Below are positions 52,190 to 62,092 of a stretch of 64,000 nucleotides of DNA, in pieces. A model generated the notes under the pieces. It was not told the origin of the DNA and made no database searches. It worked only from the letters and a program-made list of their open reading frames with translations. Both the position numbers and the translations under genes were made by a program. This stretch comes from Farysia itapuensis (taxonomy: Eukaryota > Basidiomycota > Ustilaginomycetes > Ustilaginales > Ustilaginaceae), in the NCBI GenBank assembly GCA_023212645.1, contig JALBYC010000007.1:248001-312000 (forward strand), written 5' to 3'. Each line of letters starts with the position of its first letter. Position 1 is the stretch's first letter.

Positions 52190-52877
52190 CTACATGTCCA
52201 TGTCACCCGTGGGGTCATGGTCGGAAAAGCTGCCGACGTCAGACATTTCGTCGTCCTCATCTTCGTCCTCGCTCTCCTCTTCGCCAGCTGCGTTGGCGGC
52301 TTCCTTGGTAGCATAGCGGGCAACGTAGTCCTTGACTTTGGCCTCGTACGTCTTGGGTTCGCGCATAAGCAGAGCAGCTGCTTCACCGTTTAGCGGATCG
52401 GTGGGATTTGGATATCGCAGAAGTTGGGGCAAGAAGACTTCAAAGATATTGATGCAGTCGAACATGGGTGACCAGCTCTGGTTGATGACGTCCAAGCAGA
52501 CAGAGCCCGACAATTCGTCGATGTTGGGATGGAAAATCTTGTTCATGAATCCGATCGAGGGCGACTTGTAAGGGTATTGGTCTGGCAGTTCGACATGGAT
52601 CTTCCATACACCTCCTGTGAAAGGAGCTAAGGGGTGGCAACATGCCGTCAGCACTCTGTACAGCCACCAGTGTGCCAAGAGCTGCACTCACTTTCCTGGG
52701 GTCCATGGAAGCGAACGTAGAACTCTTGCATGCTGTCGTTGATCAGCGTAATCTCATAGTCGGACATGAGTCTGTTGAGACTAAGGGTCAGCTAAGTTCG
52801 CTTTGTCGGCAGACGCAATCGAGGGTGACTCACAGCTTCATGACATCCGTCTCGATGCGACGCTTTGGAGAAGTCAT
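52190..52877 (-). CDS. UBC8: E2 ubiquitin-conjugating enzyme Ubc8/UBE2H
   Basis: Three exons on the minus strand: 52877-52834, 52771-52692 and 52626-52190, with 62- and 65-nt introns; 186 aa. The start [15 protein letters not shown] is almost the UBE2H N-terminus; the third exon carries [40 protein letters not shown] with catalytic Cys85, and [20 protein letters not shown]. The acidic tail ([15 protein letters not shown]) is a family feature. In yeast Ubc8 works with the GID ligase to degrade gluconeogenic enzymes such as fructose-1,6-bisphosphatase; human UBE2H pairs with the CTLH ligase. Splicing is supported by recovery of the complete family alignment, including the T-P-F-T-G junction. 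Confidence 0.96.
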
Positions 52878-53532
52878 GGGAACAGATGTGTGAACAGCTC
52901 GCCTATCTCAAAGCGAGCTGCTAGTGGTGGCGTAAGAGTGTGAGTGGGACACAATCCGTTGTGTGGATGATGGATGGGATGAGTTGGGAGCTTTGGGAGA
53001 GGGGAACGGAGCAAAGCGAGTCAAGGGTCCTGCTTTACCCTGGAGGGGCTGCTCGGATCGAGGAGTGAAATCGTTTCAAAGACGCACATGCACACACACA
53101 CAAGTCACTCGAGCGCGGCCCACTCAATTCAGCCGTTACCCGGGTTTACACCGCCAGCCCAGCCGATAAGGTCTCACTTTTTGGTGCCACTCGCTGTGGA
53201 GGTAATGCATGCAATCACAATGTTGGCTAAATTTGGCAAGCGCACGCGCGCACACCCTCAGCACGCACGCCATCTCACACCGCAGTGGCAATGACGGGAC
53301 ATCAGCCGTCAAGCTCGGCACTTGTCTCGACGTCGAGCGTTGCTGTCACTCACACTCCTTGCCATACAATTTGGTCTGAACGCCCGCGTCCGGTGTGAGT
53401 GTGTGACTCACGCTTGGACGCTCGCATGCAGATTCGGTGCTCTAACAAAACTCACGTGACATGCTCGAAGGGCATCTATCCGCTTGAGCTTCTCGTTTCC
53501 ACTACCATCCTCCAACAGAGTCGGCCAACAAG
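52878..53532. promoter_or_regulatory. Divergent promoter, UBC8 / LSM1
   Basis: 655 bp between two starts. It contains a perfect TCACGTGA palindrome (53452-53459, E-box/Cbf1 type) about 75 bp before the LSM1 ATG, and CA/CG-alternating stretches (53086-53101, 53240-53255). No RNA gene or small frame is supported. Confidence 0.5.
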
Positions 53533-54107
53533 ATGGATGCTCAGGACATTGCCTCCAATATTGCCTTCACCACCTCCGGGTCGCTCGTCGACTGTGTCGA
53601 CAAGAAGATGCTCGTCATGCTCAGAGACGGCAAGAAGCTTATAGGCGTTTTGCGGTCCTATGATCAATTCGGTACGTTGCCTTTCTCCGACGCTACTTTT
53701 TGCGCCATCTGACTCTCTCCTGCTATTCTTCACAGCTAACCTAGTGCTGCAAGATACAGTGGAAAGAGTTTTTGTCGGCAACCGCTATGGCGATATCGCA
53801 CGTGGCGTCTTTTTGGTGCGAGGCGAGAATGTTGTGTTGATGGGCGAGATTGTAAGTATCGTGCTTTATCTCAGAAGACTTTGGCGAATCTCACTCACAC
53901 AAAGCACCGCTTCAGGACTTGGACGCGGAAGACGAGGTGCCACCATCCATTGCTGCACCGTTGCCTCCATCTGCTCTACCGCAACTCCTTGCCGCACGCG
54001 AAGCAGAGGCAGAACACAAAGCAAAAAGCGAGGCAAAGAAGGCAGACATTCTGCGCGCAACGCGCGGCTTCTGCGCAGACAAAAGCGGCGATGGTGATCT
54101 GTACTAA
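53533..54107 (+). CDS. LSM1: LSm1, mRNA decay Lsm1-7 complex subunit
   Basis: Three exons: 53533-53671, 53736-53851 and 53916-54107, with two 64-nt introns (GTACGT..TTCACAG, GTAAGT..TTCAG); 148 aa. The Sm1 motif (SLVDCVDKKMLVMLRDGKKL then IGVLRSYDQFANLVL) and the Sm2 motif (RGVFLVRGENVVLMGEI) are complete after splicing. The C-terminal helical extension (about 95-148, with SEAKKADILRATRGFCADKS) is the hallmark of LSm1 against other LSm proteins. The ring binds oligoadenylated 3' ends with Pat1 and promotes decapping in the cytoplasm. Neither intron changes the frame ambiguously. Confidence 0.96.
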
Positions 54108-54161
54108 TTGCACAGAAACCACATATTGCTAAAAAGAAAGTGTGTTTACAAAGGCGCTAAC

Positions 54162-54827
54162 CTAGTTGTCCGCCATGATCATGGGCCAGGCAACGGGCTG
54201 GTACTCGGTTGCGAGCTCCTGTTCGTGGAACCATAGACCGATCTCCTTGGTGGCCGAATCGTGCGAGTCAGAAGCGTGGATGATGTTGCGACCGACGGAG
54301 ACGCAGTAGTCACCACGAATCGAACCAGGAGTAGCATCCAATGGGTTGGTAGCGCCTACAAGTCGTCGGCCTTGCTTGATCACGTCCTTGCCCTCCCAGA
54401 CCATAGCGATCACGGGCGTTCCACAGGTGAGGTACTTGACGAGACCAGGGTAGAAGGGTCGCTTGGCAAGGTCAATGTAATGTTCCTCGGCGAGCTCCTT
54501 GGAAGGAATGACGCTCTTGATGGCGACAAGCTTGTAGCCTCGCTTCTCAAACCGGCTGACAATTTCGCCAACAATCTGTCGCGAGGTACCGTCAGGCTTG
54601 ATCATGACATAGGATCGCTCGGTAGAGGTTCCCAGCTCGCCAGCAATGGTCTTGGGTCCTTCCAGATGGATTGGATTGTTGAAAGCGCTGTAGATTACTG
54701 CACCACCAGCAGCAACCGCTGCGGCGCCCATGTATCCCCTGGCAGTTGCCTTGGCTGGAGCAGCCTGAGTAGTAAAGGCGCGCTTCGAAGCAGCTCGAAG
54801 AGCGGGAACAGCAGCTCGGGCAAACAT
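54162..54827 (-). CDS. Nucleoside diphosphate kinase, mitochondrial type
   Basis: 221 aa, no intron. It exchanges phosphate between nucleoside tri- and diphosphates through a phosphohistidine. The kinase core is at about 70-215: ERSYVMIKPDGTSRQIVGEI, GYKLVAIKSV, and VGRNIIHASDSHDSATKEIG with active-site His near residue 184. The N-terminus (MFARAAVPALRAASKRAFTT) is a mitochondrial presequence followed by a short hydrophobic helix (GAAAVAAGGAVIYSAF, about 33-50), so the protein probably sits in the inner membrane or intermembrane space. Its 3' end is 54 bp from LSM1. Confidence 0.95.
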   Translation of the reverse strand: MFARAAVPALRAASKRAFTTQAAPAKATARGYMGAAAVAAGGAVIYSAFNNPIHLEGPKTIAGELGTSTERSYVMIKPDGTSRQIVGEIVSRFEKRGYKLVAIKSVIPSKELAEEHYIDLAKRPFYPGLVKYLTCGTPVIAMVWEGKDVIKQGRRLVGATNPLDATPGSIRGDYCVSVGRNIIHASDSHDSATKEIGLWFHEQELATEYQPVAWPMIMADN

Positions 54828-55015
54828 GATGTCTCTTTGTGCTTGACGAGGTGGAAGACGGAAAAAGTACGAGGAGAAGAAAGGCCGATCGACAAATGCA
54901 CAGACCCGCGCTACCAGCCGCTTCTACCGGGTCTGATCTATTTTCGAGGTTTCATTTTTGCAGCTGAATTTTCGGTGATTTAAATTTTGCCTTTCTTCCG
55001 TGACATCGAAACGTC

Positions 55016-56098
55016 ATGGACAAGCTCTTTATGGGCTCCAGCGGGTCGGATGCAGACACGATGAGGTCGGGAGCGTCGACCAAGAGTCAAGGACCGGACT
55101 CTTCACCAGCCTTTGTGCCTGTATCATCTGTCAATCTGCCGCCAGAATCTGAGCTGGTGTCGTCGCTGCCTGTATTTCTCAACAGCTCTCTGGCAGACTC
55201 TTCCTCGTTGCACGTGTTTCAGTATCCCATATATCCTCGAGACCGACCGTTGCCAGTGCCAGTATCGGCTGCTGCACGCGGACTCAAAGTATCCGGCCGG
55301 TGGAGACCAAAAGCCAACAGAGTCGAGGTCGAATTGCCGCTGGATGTGCGAGCAGAGGTGTACAACACGGATCGAGGCGCCGAGTTTGGCGCGGGCGCAG
55401 ACGTGATCGCGCACAGGCAGGCTCGTGCCGACGCAGCTCACGAAGGCTCAGGGTCACAAGAGCCAGCAAGTCAGCGCATCAAGAGAGAAGATGACGCCTA
55501 TGCGCAACGTAGCCCGCAGAAGCTAGAAAAGATGCTACTCGAGAGCTCCCAAGTGCCAAACGCCACGCAATACATGGTCGGCGTAATCCGCGATCAGGCG
55601 CTACACTTGACTAAGCTCAAGTCCATTGTTCAGCTGAGGCCGTCGATGAACTATCTCGACGCCATCGATGAGGCTCGAGAAGCCGAGAAGCGACGCGATC
55701 GCGCAGCACTGGCGGGCGAAGCCGACTCAGATCAGGAGGACGAAGAAGAACTCATTGAAATGGAAGCGTCCGGCCCAGGAGCGTCGTCCCGTTCCCGAGC
55801 CAAGAAAGATGTCAAGAAGCCTGTTGCTCAGACACTCAGTGTGGCACTGCGTGGCGATCCCAATGCCAAAAAGACGGGCGGCATGGGTCCCTCGTCGGGT
55901 ACAGGCAGCGAGGCACGAGACCATCTCATGGCAGCACAAAGAGAAGCTGACGCCGAAAGATGGATCGATCTCGAATGGAAGCACGACAACACGTCCGAAT
56001 CTACCCAGATTTTCGATAACCAGCTCTTTGCCAGCAATCAAACCCCATTAGAATGCAAGACTCGGCCTAGAGATTACCTCCTGCACTCCTCAGCATAG
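55016..56098 (+). CDS. RPC37: RNA polymerase III subunit Rpc37/RPC5
   Basis: 360 aa. Conserved segments: HVFQYPIYPRDRPLPVPVSA (about 63-82), ANRVEVELPLDVRAEVYNTD, then TQYMVGVIRDQALHLTKLKS with IVQLRPSMNYLDAID (about 182-222). These mark the Rpc37/RPC5 (Sin-type) family, whose N-terminal half forms a dimer with Rpc53 in a TFIIF-like module on Pol III and helps termination and reinitiation. The acidic segment (DSDQEDEEELIEME, about 240-255) follows. The divergent spacing to the NDP kinase gene is 188 bp. Confidence 0.9.
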   Translation: MDKLFMGSSGSDADTMRSGASTKSQGPDSSPAFVPVSSVNLPPESELVSSLPVFLNSSLADSSSLHVFQYPIYPRDRPLPVPVSAAARGLKVSGRWRPKANRVEVELPLDVRAEVYNTDRGAEFGAGADVIAHRQARADAAHEGSGSQEPASQRIKREDDAYAQRSPQKLEKMLLESSQVPNATQYMVGVIRDQALHLTKLKSIVQLRPSMNYLDAIDEAREAEKRRDRAALAGEADSDQEDEEELIEMEASGPGASSRSRAKKDVKKPVAQTLSVALRGDPNAKKTGGMGPSSGTGSEARDHLMAAQREADAERWIDLEWKHDNTSESTQIFDNQLFASNQTPLECKTRPRDYLLHSSA

Positions 56099-56296
56099 CC
56101 TTCATAGCTTCGTCATCGTTACGAAGTGCCGCCATATATACCTTGATTTTGACATTTCGTGTACCTGTCCCGATTAGCGATCGCGATCGTGATGCAGCGC
56201 GGGTCAGTGATTTCGTATTTCACGCTCAAGATTTGGAAGTCAGTCGCTCGTCCATCTCCACATACTAGCTGCCAGGCATACCAGGCGGTCGCAAAG

Positions 56297-57976
56297 ATGG
56301 AGGACAGTGTCTCGTCCATTGGACTGGGAAGACCTTCGCTGTTTGCTAGCTCGAGTATGGTCGGTGACCGCCGCTCGTCATCGTCGTCGTCGACGAATGC
56401 CGCATCGGAGACGGGAACAACCAGGTCATCGTCCAATATTTTTCAGCAGACGTCTATGGCATTGCAGTCGTTCGCAATCGAGTCAGTACTCGCTGCGTCC
56501 TCAGCACCGCCTCGCTTACCAGTTGCGCAAAACAAGGAGCCATTATCGCTGCCGACGACTACCAAGAACTTTCGTGGCTTTGTGCAAAAGTCAGGCCCGA
56601 TCTTCTGGTTCCAGGACGGGGTGGAGGCGACGTTGCTATGGCAAGACACTAGCTGGACGCTCATGTGGATGGCCATCTGGGCTGTCGTATCCATATATCC
56701 ATGGCTTTTACTGCTGGCGCCCAGCACGATCCTCAGCTTCATCCTCATCATGACCCATAGAGCAAGATTCCAGGACACGATGACGCCCATGACTAAACAG
56801 ACGGAAGCAGCAAAGTCGCCGGCTTCCAAGGCGGGTGTCAAGGACGTTCCTCATTCGGGTCCGACCCCAGCAGAGGTACTCAAGTACGCCACTACTTTTC
56901 CCACACATACAGGCGAAGGAAAGTTGCAGCCCCCTTTGATGCCCAATCCACCACACGAAGGCACGGTCAAGTACTATGAAAATCTGCGGGACATTCAGAA
57001 CATGATGCGCATGATTATCGATGGCTACGACCTCGTAGTGCCCTTCGTGCCGTATCTGAACTGGTCGTCGTATGCTCGCACGCTTCACATACTTCAGCTC
57101 TCCATCATCACCACCCTGCTCCTCTTCTTTGTCGCGCCATACGTACCATATCGGCTAGTTCTATTTCTAGCGGGAGAAGGAGCTTTTATCATCACACATC
57201 CCTGGACCAAACCGGCCCTTGAGGCCATCGCCAAGCGCATTGACACATCACGTGAAGGCCGCAAGATGGTCAGTCTGCTCAAAGAAGGCGGGCATAAGAT
57301 GCGAGAATGGATCGAACAGGACCGTCTCGACGACCAGGTATGGGAGCATGGCTGGCGCAATGTCGAGCTTTTCGAAAATGAACGGTACCTACCCACTCAC
57401 AAAGCGGCTAGCTCCAACGGATCCGTCGGTGGCTGGAGCGCGCACAACCTTCGCATGGGCGAGCGCAGACCATGGACCAAAGGTCCGGACGGCTGGTCGT
57501 CCGAAGAGGTCGAAGTCTTGCCAGGACACCAGATTGATGTGAGGTGAGTCTCAAGCTACAGCGCGAAAACAATCTTGTTCATCACTGACCGCTTTGTTGG
57601 TTTCTACAACAGCAGACAAGTGGCTATGAAGCTAGAACCAGGTTGGGAGTGGGTTTCGGGTGACGATTGGCGCATCGACTGGGGCGGAAGCTGGTCAGCT
57701 GTCGGCGTTGACGCTGAAGGATACGTTTACACAGATTCGAGCTGGCAGAAGCCAGCAAGCTATGCCTATGGACATGGCGGGGGTGTACCAGCTTACCCCC
57801 CTTCGCTCTTCGACGATGAAGCAGTCGCTGACGATGACGAAGAAGACGACGTCGCTTCAGATGTGCGCAGTACCCTACCACCCCTGAGCGCCGGCGTGGT
57901 GGATCATGACCCAAAGATGCGATCCGAGACTCGTCGTCGAAGGTGGCTCCGCCGAGCTATGCGTACCGCTCACTAG
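56297..57976 (+). CDS. Peroxisomal membrane peroxin with DysF domain (Pex24/Pex28-32 group)
   Basis: Two exons: 56297-57543 and 57613 (or 57616)-57976. A stretch with several hydrophobic helices (about 115-160, TLMWMAIWAVVSIYPWLLLL) and a conserved central membrane part (LDRAxxF-like HRARFQDTM, then YDLVVPFVPYLNWSSYARTL) belong to the Pex24 family. The DysF halves are visible: VWEHGWRNVELFENERY..GWS before the splice and PGWEWVSGDDWRIDWGGSWS..DAEGYVY after it. Such peroxins control peroxisome size, number and contact with the ER. The splice acceptor is a NAGNAG (CAGCAG), so two proteins of 536 and 535 aa may be produced, differing by one serine. The frame is also open upstream to 56159 with another ATG at 56192. 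Confidence 0.9.
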
Positions 57977-58133
57977 CTGTCAATTTGTAATAATTACCAA
58001 AAATGGCCTAATAACGCGAAGAAGTGACAGATATGAGGTCGGCGTTTCGTGACGTCTCTGTTGTTCACCACCAATTTGTTGTAGAGGCGGGCAGCGTCAC
58101 AATGCTTCGTAACTTGCTCAATGGCGTATCAAT

Positions 58134-60080
58134 ATGGAGCGTATGATTGAAGCGCTAACACGAGGAGCTAGGCCGTTCGATGTCGCTCTGACGATCGCTG
58201 CGCTGGTGGCAGTCAGCATCCTGCTCCTCTTTGTTTCGCCAAAGCGAAGTGTGGACCCTGTTCCAGAGAACGCACGCCTGCCGCCATGTGTACAGACGAC
58301 CGGTACATGGTCTCCTCGTCCGCATCTGGCCATATACGACGCACGACAGAATTTGCGTCTGTCTCATCACTTCGGAACCGTCTTTCTACTCAAACAGGGA
58401 CCATACCCTCTGCTCGCTGCTCTCGAAAACGTCGCCTTCTTTTGGCGTCGGACACCACGTCAAACATTGCCGAGCAAGTTGTCAGACACGGTGCTGGTGG
58501 TCAACTCGGCTGCTCAAGCCAAAGTGCTGCTCGAACGGCATGGCGCCACGTACTCGTCACGTGGTCCATCGATTGCTGCGGGCAAGTACCTTTCTTCGAA
58601 CCGCAGAATCGTGCTACTGCCTTATGGAGCGCAGTGGCGATCACACCACAAAGCACTTGTCCAGCTGCTACTCAAGGACAAAATCCAGCACAAGTGGCGC
58701 AAAGCTTTGCACCATGAAGCCCTCGTCCTCGTCACAAACCTGACATCATTGATCCAGTCCGGAACAGCTTCAGACACACGTGTTCTCGACGAAGTCTCGC
58801 GCTTTACAGCTAGTTCGGTGCTTCAGATCGCATACGCTAGGCGAGCCAAAAGCAGCCAGGACAGCGTGTTAAGGGATCTTGACCAAGTCTCGCGTAATAT
58901 CGCAAACGCGTTTGCGCAGAGCAACAAGTTGGTCGAACTGTATCCTGCTCTCGACTGGCTGCCGACCTGGCTGGCGCCGTGGAAAAGCAAGCTCTTGCAG
59001 CATCACCTGTTCGAAGCAAGGGTGTATGGTGAGCTTGTATCCGATGTAGAGCATCGGCTTGCTGTGCGTTCCTATGCAGAACAAGTTGACAAAGCATTGT
59101 CGGCATCGGAGCTGTCTGTGATACCAGTGTCGGAATGCTGCGCCGCCGAACTCCTTCATCTTCTCGAGAAGCAAGACATTGGACCAGTCAGCAAGAAGCG
59201 CGAGCTGGACCGTAAAGATATTGCCTATATTTGCGCCACGGTATTCGAGGCTGGAGCAGAGACGACGGCTATGACAATCAACACCTTTCTGCTTGCCGCC
59301 GCTTTACATCCAACCGTTCTGCTGCGCGCACAACAAGAATTGAACGAGGCGATTCAAGATGCTGAGATTGGCGACGGTAGTGCAGGGATGCCTGGATTTG
59401 ATCTGATGGACAGAACACCGTATGTGTGCGCAATTGTCAAGGAGTGCTTGCGTTTGACGCCGACCGGAAGCTCCGGCGTTGCACACACTTCCTCCCGCAC
59501 AAAAGGCTCCGACATCGTCGATTTACAGCACACAAAAGGTCCTCTCCGGTGCATCGTTCCCGCTGGCGCCACCATTCTACCCAACATCTACGGCATTCAT
59601 CACGACTCTCAAGTGTATCCAGATCCCTACTTGTTCAACCCTGATCGCTTCTTACCAAGTCACGGTGGTTCCCCCAACATGTCCGGTAAGCTCACCCACG
59701 ACCATCATGCTTTTGGGTTCGGCCGGCGCATATGCCCCGGCCTCGACCTCGCCTCCAACTCACTCTACATCGCCGTCTCCTACCTTATCTGGTCGTTTGA
59801 CTTTCACTTGAATCGTGATGCTGTGCAGCAGCTTGTCGTCAAGGTGCAAAAGGTTTACTCGAAGCAGCGTATGCAGTTCTGTTCCCTCTTTCCACAAATT
59901 CCTGCCGCGTTGTCAGAAAGCATGGATTCACTGCCCCCTGAACAGCTCCTTCTCGACGCGTATACCAACCACGTTCTGACTCGACAAGAGTTGGCCTCCT
60001 GCATTTCATTCTCGCTGCGCAGCACCCGCTCAAAGCAGGCTGTCGAACAAGCACTAGCACAAATTCACATACCCGCATAG
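58134..60080 (+). CDS. Cytochrome P450 monooxygenase
   Basis: 648 aa, no intron. Order of motifs: N-terminal membrane helix (DVALTIAALVAVSILLLFV), helix C region (LLPYGAQWRSHHKALVQLLL), I-helix oxygen-binding FEAGAETTAMTINTF, K-helix ECLRLTP (the ExxR motif), PDPYLFNPDRFLPSHGG, and the heme loop HAFGFGRRICPGLDLA with the ligating Cys. This is a typical microsomal class II P450 of fungal CYP clans; substrate and CYP family are unknown. The protein is long, because about 30-40 residues are inserted between the heme loop and the last beta strands (QFCSLFPQIPAALSESMDSL). No biosynthetic partner genes are adjacent. Confidence 0.95.
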   Translation: MERMIEALTRGARPFDVALTIAALVAVSILLLFVSPKRSVDPVPENARLPPCVQTTGTWSPRPHLAIYDARQNLRLSHHFGTVFLLKQGPYPLLAALENVAFFWRRTPRQTLPSKLSDTVLVVNSAAQAKVLLERHGATYSSRGPSIAAGKYLSSNRRIVLLPYGAQWRSHHKALVQLLLKDKIQHKWRKALHHEALVLVTNLTSLIQSGTASDTRVLDEVSRFTASSVLQIAYARRAKSSQDSVLRDLDQVSRNIANAFAQSNKLVELYPALDWLPTWLAPWKSKLLQHHLFEARVYGELVSDVEHRLAVRSYAEQVDKALSASELSVIPVSECCAAELLHLLEKQDIGPVSKKRELDRKDIAYICATVFEAGAETTAMTINTFLLAAALHPTVLLRAQQELNEAIQDAEIGDGSAGMPGFDLMDRTPYVCAIVKECLRLTPTGSSGVAHTSSRTKGSDIVDLQHTKGPLRCIVPAGATILPNIYGIHHDSQVYPDPYLFNPDRFLPSHGGSPNMSGKLTHDHHAFGFGRRICPGLDLASNSLYIAVSYLIWSFDFHLNRDAVQQLVVKVQKVYSKQRMQFCSLFPQIPAALSESMDSLPPEQLLLDAYTNHVLTRQELASCISFSLRSTRSKQAVEQALAQIHIPA

Positions 60081-60085
60081 AACAT

Positions 60086-60153
60086 TACGGCGCAATACAC
60101 AGTACGGCGCAAAACACAGTACGGCGCAAAACACAATACGGCGCAATACAGGC
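60086..60153. repeat. 17-bp tandem repeat, four copies
   Basis: Four adjacent copies of a unit beginning TACGGCGCAA, at 60086, 60103, 60120 and 60137, each 17 bp, with single-base differences (AATACACAG or AAAACACAG endings). It starts five bases after the P450 stop and lies in the 3' region shared with the convergent GTR2. Confidence 0.9.
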
Positions 60154-60214
60154 ACTGCACGTGCGAATTAACCATGGTTCGCGCCTTGGCGAGAAATAAG
60201 TTTTTTTGGCCATG

Positions 60215-61879
60215 CTAGGTGCTATTCTGGGCGAGGTCGTAGAGGGCTTGGACGGCTTTGCGGAAGAATGTGACGTTGTAGTCTATCAAGCCGGTCTGGT
60301 GTGCGTGTGTGTCAGACTGCATAAGGGCGATTAGTGAAATGCGGTGATTGATCTGCCAGAAGCAGAGGGAGCGGTCAGGGTGCAGTCGGGCTACCGATGA
60401 GGCGTAGCGTGCTGGTACTGGCGCTGTCTTGACGGTGGTGTTCGCTGTCGAGTCTTTTGCGGTTCGAGCCGAGAGATATCTGCGCGTCGATGGAGAGGTC
60501 GACAACTGACCCGCGCTAGCATTGGACGCTTGGTTCAGCTTTTCGGCGGTGTCAACTTTCAGATTGGAATAGAGACCTGCAAACTTGGCGAGAAAGCCTG
60601 CGTAGTCGAAGACAATGTCGAAGCTGGGGCTGTCAAACGGTGCCGAGTCAGTGCCGATGTACGTGCGAGTGGGAAGATCGAAGAGAAACACGCTCTCAAA
60701 CTTGCAAGAAGCGCAGATCGAATCGCAGACCTGCTCCACGGACTCGGCCAAAGTCCAGTTCCTCTCGAGCGCTGGTGCGGCAGGACGATGCGGGCTGACT
60801 TGCTCCTCTGCAGGCGTCGGCCCATCGGACGTCGTTGCTGCCGGTGTCGATTCAGCCGACTCCTCTGCCTTGACTTTTTGCGCCAAAGTATGCTGCAATT
60901 TACTGAAAGCGACAAACACGCTCGTATCATAAATTGAAGTAGCGTGGCAGTGGATGCGGACGGCCTGGTCCAGATTGATCTGACCGGGCTCCAGAGGCAC
61001 GTCACTGCGGTGCCCGCCGCTGGAGAACGCGGAAATGTCTGACGCACTGGCGTCATATCCACCGCCGCCTGAGCTCGAATTGCCGTTATGGGCAACCGGA
61101 GATCTCGAGAAGCCAACGTCTTTGCTCTTGCTTCGGCTCCTGTCCGTGCCGTTCTTAGCTGCGCTATCTGATGCAGGACGTGGCTCAGGATAAGACCACG
61201 GTTGAGCAACGAAGCTCGGACTGCTATCAACCAGATCATCTAGAACCTTGCCTTGGATTGTAGCAAGCGTATCTTGACGATAGTCGTTCGAATAGCCATC
61301 GATCTTATGAACAAAGACGTGAAAGTCGATTGTCTGGTTCTCAGCGAACGCAGAGAGAATGATGACATGCAGTTTGGACAATGCCTCGTAGTAGTCGTCT
61401 TGTGAGTCAATGACGAATACTACGGCGGATACATCAGTCCATGCAAGTATGTCCTGAGTTGGACTTGGCGTAGCGGTTGGCTGTTGTGGTACACCACGCG
61501 CTGGGACAGGAGGCGGAGGTCCAGACCGCACGGCAGCCGGAGAACTTAACGGCAGACCCTTTTCCAGCTTAGCATCGCCGAGCAAGATTCTGGAAGGCGT
61601 ATCGATGATACGTATTGGTAGGAAGCTGTCAGACAGGATAAAACTGGGCTTTGTCGTTGATTCGAGAAAGACAGTGTCGTCGGGTGAAAGCTCGTTGTAG
61701 ACGACACTGAGGATGGAGCTCTTACCAGATCGCCGTAAGCCAATCACGGGTACCTGAAGTCTCTTGATCTCCATGCTGGTCAGTGCAGGAGTAGCCGCAG
61801 GTGGCTTGTGAGACTGCGTCGGCCTCGCTCTTTGGACTTTTGCGGAAGAATGGCCGTATAGAGAGCCTAGTGTAGACAT
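60215..61879 (-). CDS. GTR2: Rag GTPase Gtr2/RagC-like (EGO complex)
   Basis: 554 aa. P-loop LQVPVIGLRRSGKSSILSVV at about 38-57, followed by a TVFLEST segment; guanine-specificity HKID (VFVHKIDGYSND) near 195; later the longin/roadblock C-terminal part (IYDTSVFVAFSKLQHTLAQK, ESVFLFDLPTRTYIGTDSAP). Gtr1-Gtr2 heterodimers tether and control TORC1 at the vacuole in response to amino acids. Oddities: the switch II motif reads IRIIDTPSRILL, so the DxxG glycine is absent, and it is followed by a 55-residue Pro-rich insertion before ILAWTDVSAVVFVIDSQDDY. A Ser/Gly insertion of 85 residues lies inside the G domain and others in the roadblock. Convergent with the P450. Confidence 0.88.
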   Translation of the reverse strand: MSTLGSLYGHSSAKVQRARPTQSHKPPAATPALTSMEIKRLQVPVIGLRRSGKSSILSVVYNELSPDDTVFLESTTKPSFILSDSFLPIRIIDTPSRILLGDAKLEKGLPLSSPAAVRSGPPPPVPARGVPQQPTATPSPTQDILAWTDVSAVVFVIDSQDDYYEALSKLHVIILSAFAENQTIDFHVFVHKIDGYSNDYRQDTLATIQGKVLDDLVDSSPSFVAQPWSYPEPRPASDSAAKNGTDRSRSKSKDVGFSRSPVAHNGNSSSGGGGYDASASDISAFSSGGHRSDVPLEPGQINLDQAVRIHCHATSIYDTSVFVAFSKLQHTLAQKVKAEESAESTPAATTSDGPTPAEEQVSPHRPAAPALERNWTLAESVEQVCDSICASCKFESVFLFDLPTRTYIGTDSAPFDSPSFDIVFDYAGFLAKFAGLYSNLKVDTAEKLNQASNASAGQLSTSPSTRRYLSARTAKDSTANTTVKTAPVPARYASSVARLHPDRSLCFWQINHRISLIALMQSDTHAHQTGLIDYNVTFFRKAVQALYDLAQNST

Positions 61880-62092
61880 CAGAGTTCTACTTTGCCTTTC
61901 AAAGGCATGCTTCGAGCTTCGCGGATGTCAAATGGAGCAGCGCTGTGAGGGTGAGACGACGAGGCTTGTGTTAAGTGAAGCTGTCAAAATGCTGATAGCA
62001 GGGGTGGCCGTGCTGACAATTGATTAGTCATTCCGACTTTTGATAGTTTGCACATATAGACCCTGGTATACTACCATCAACGCCATGTAGAC

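Noticed and set aside
58134..61879. Secondary-metabolite cluster around the P450
   Set aside because: Neighbours are housekeeping genes (peroxin, Gtr2, Pop3); no synthase, transporter or regulator is adjacent.
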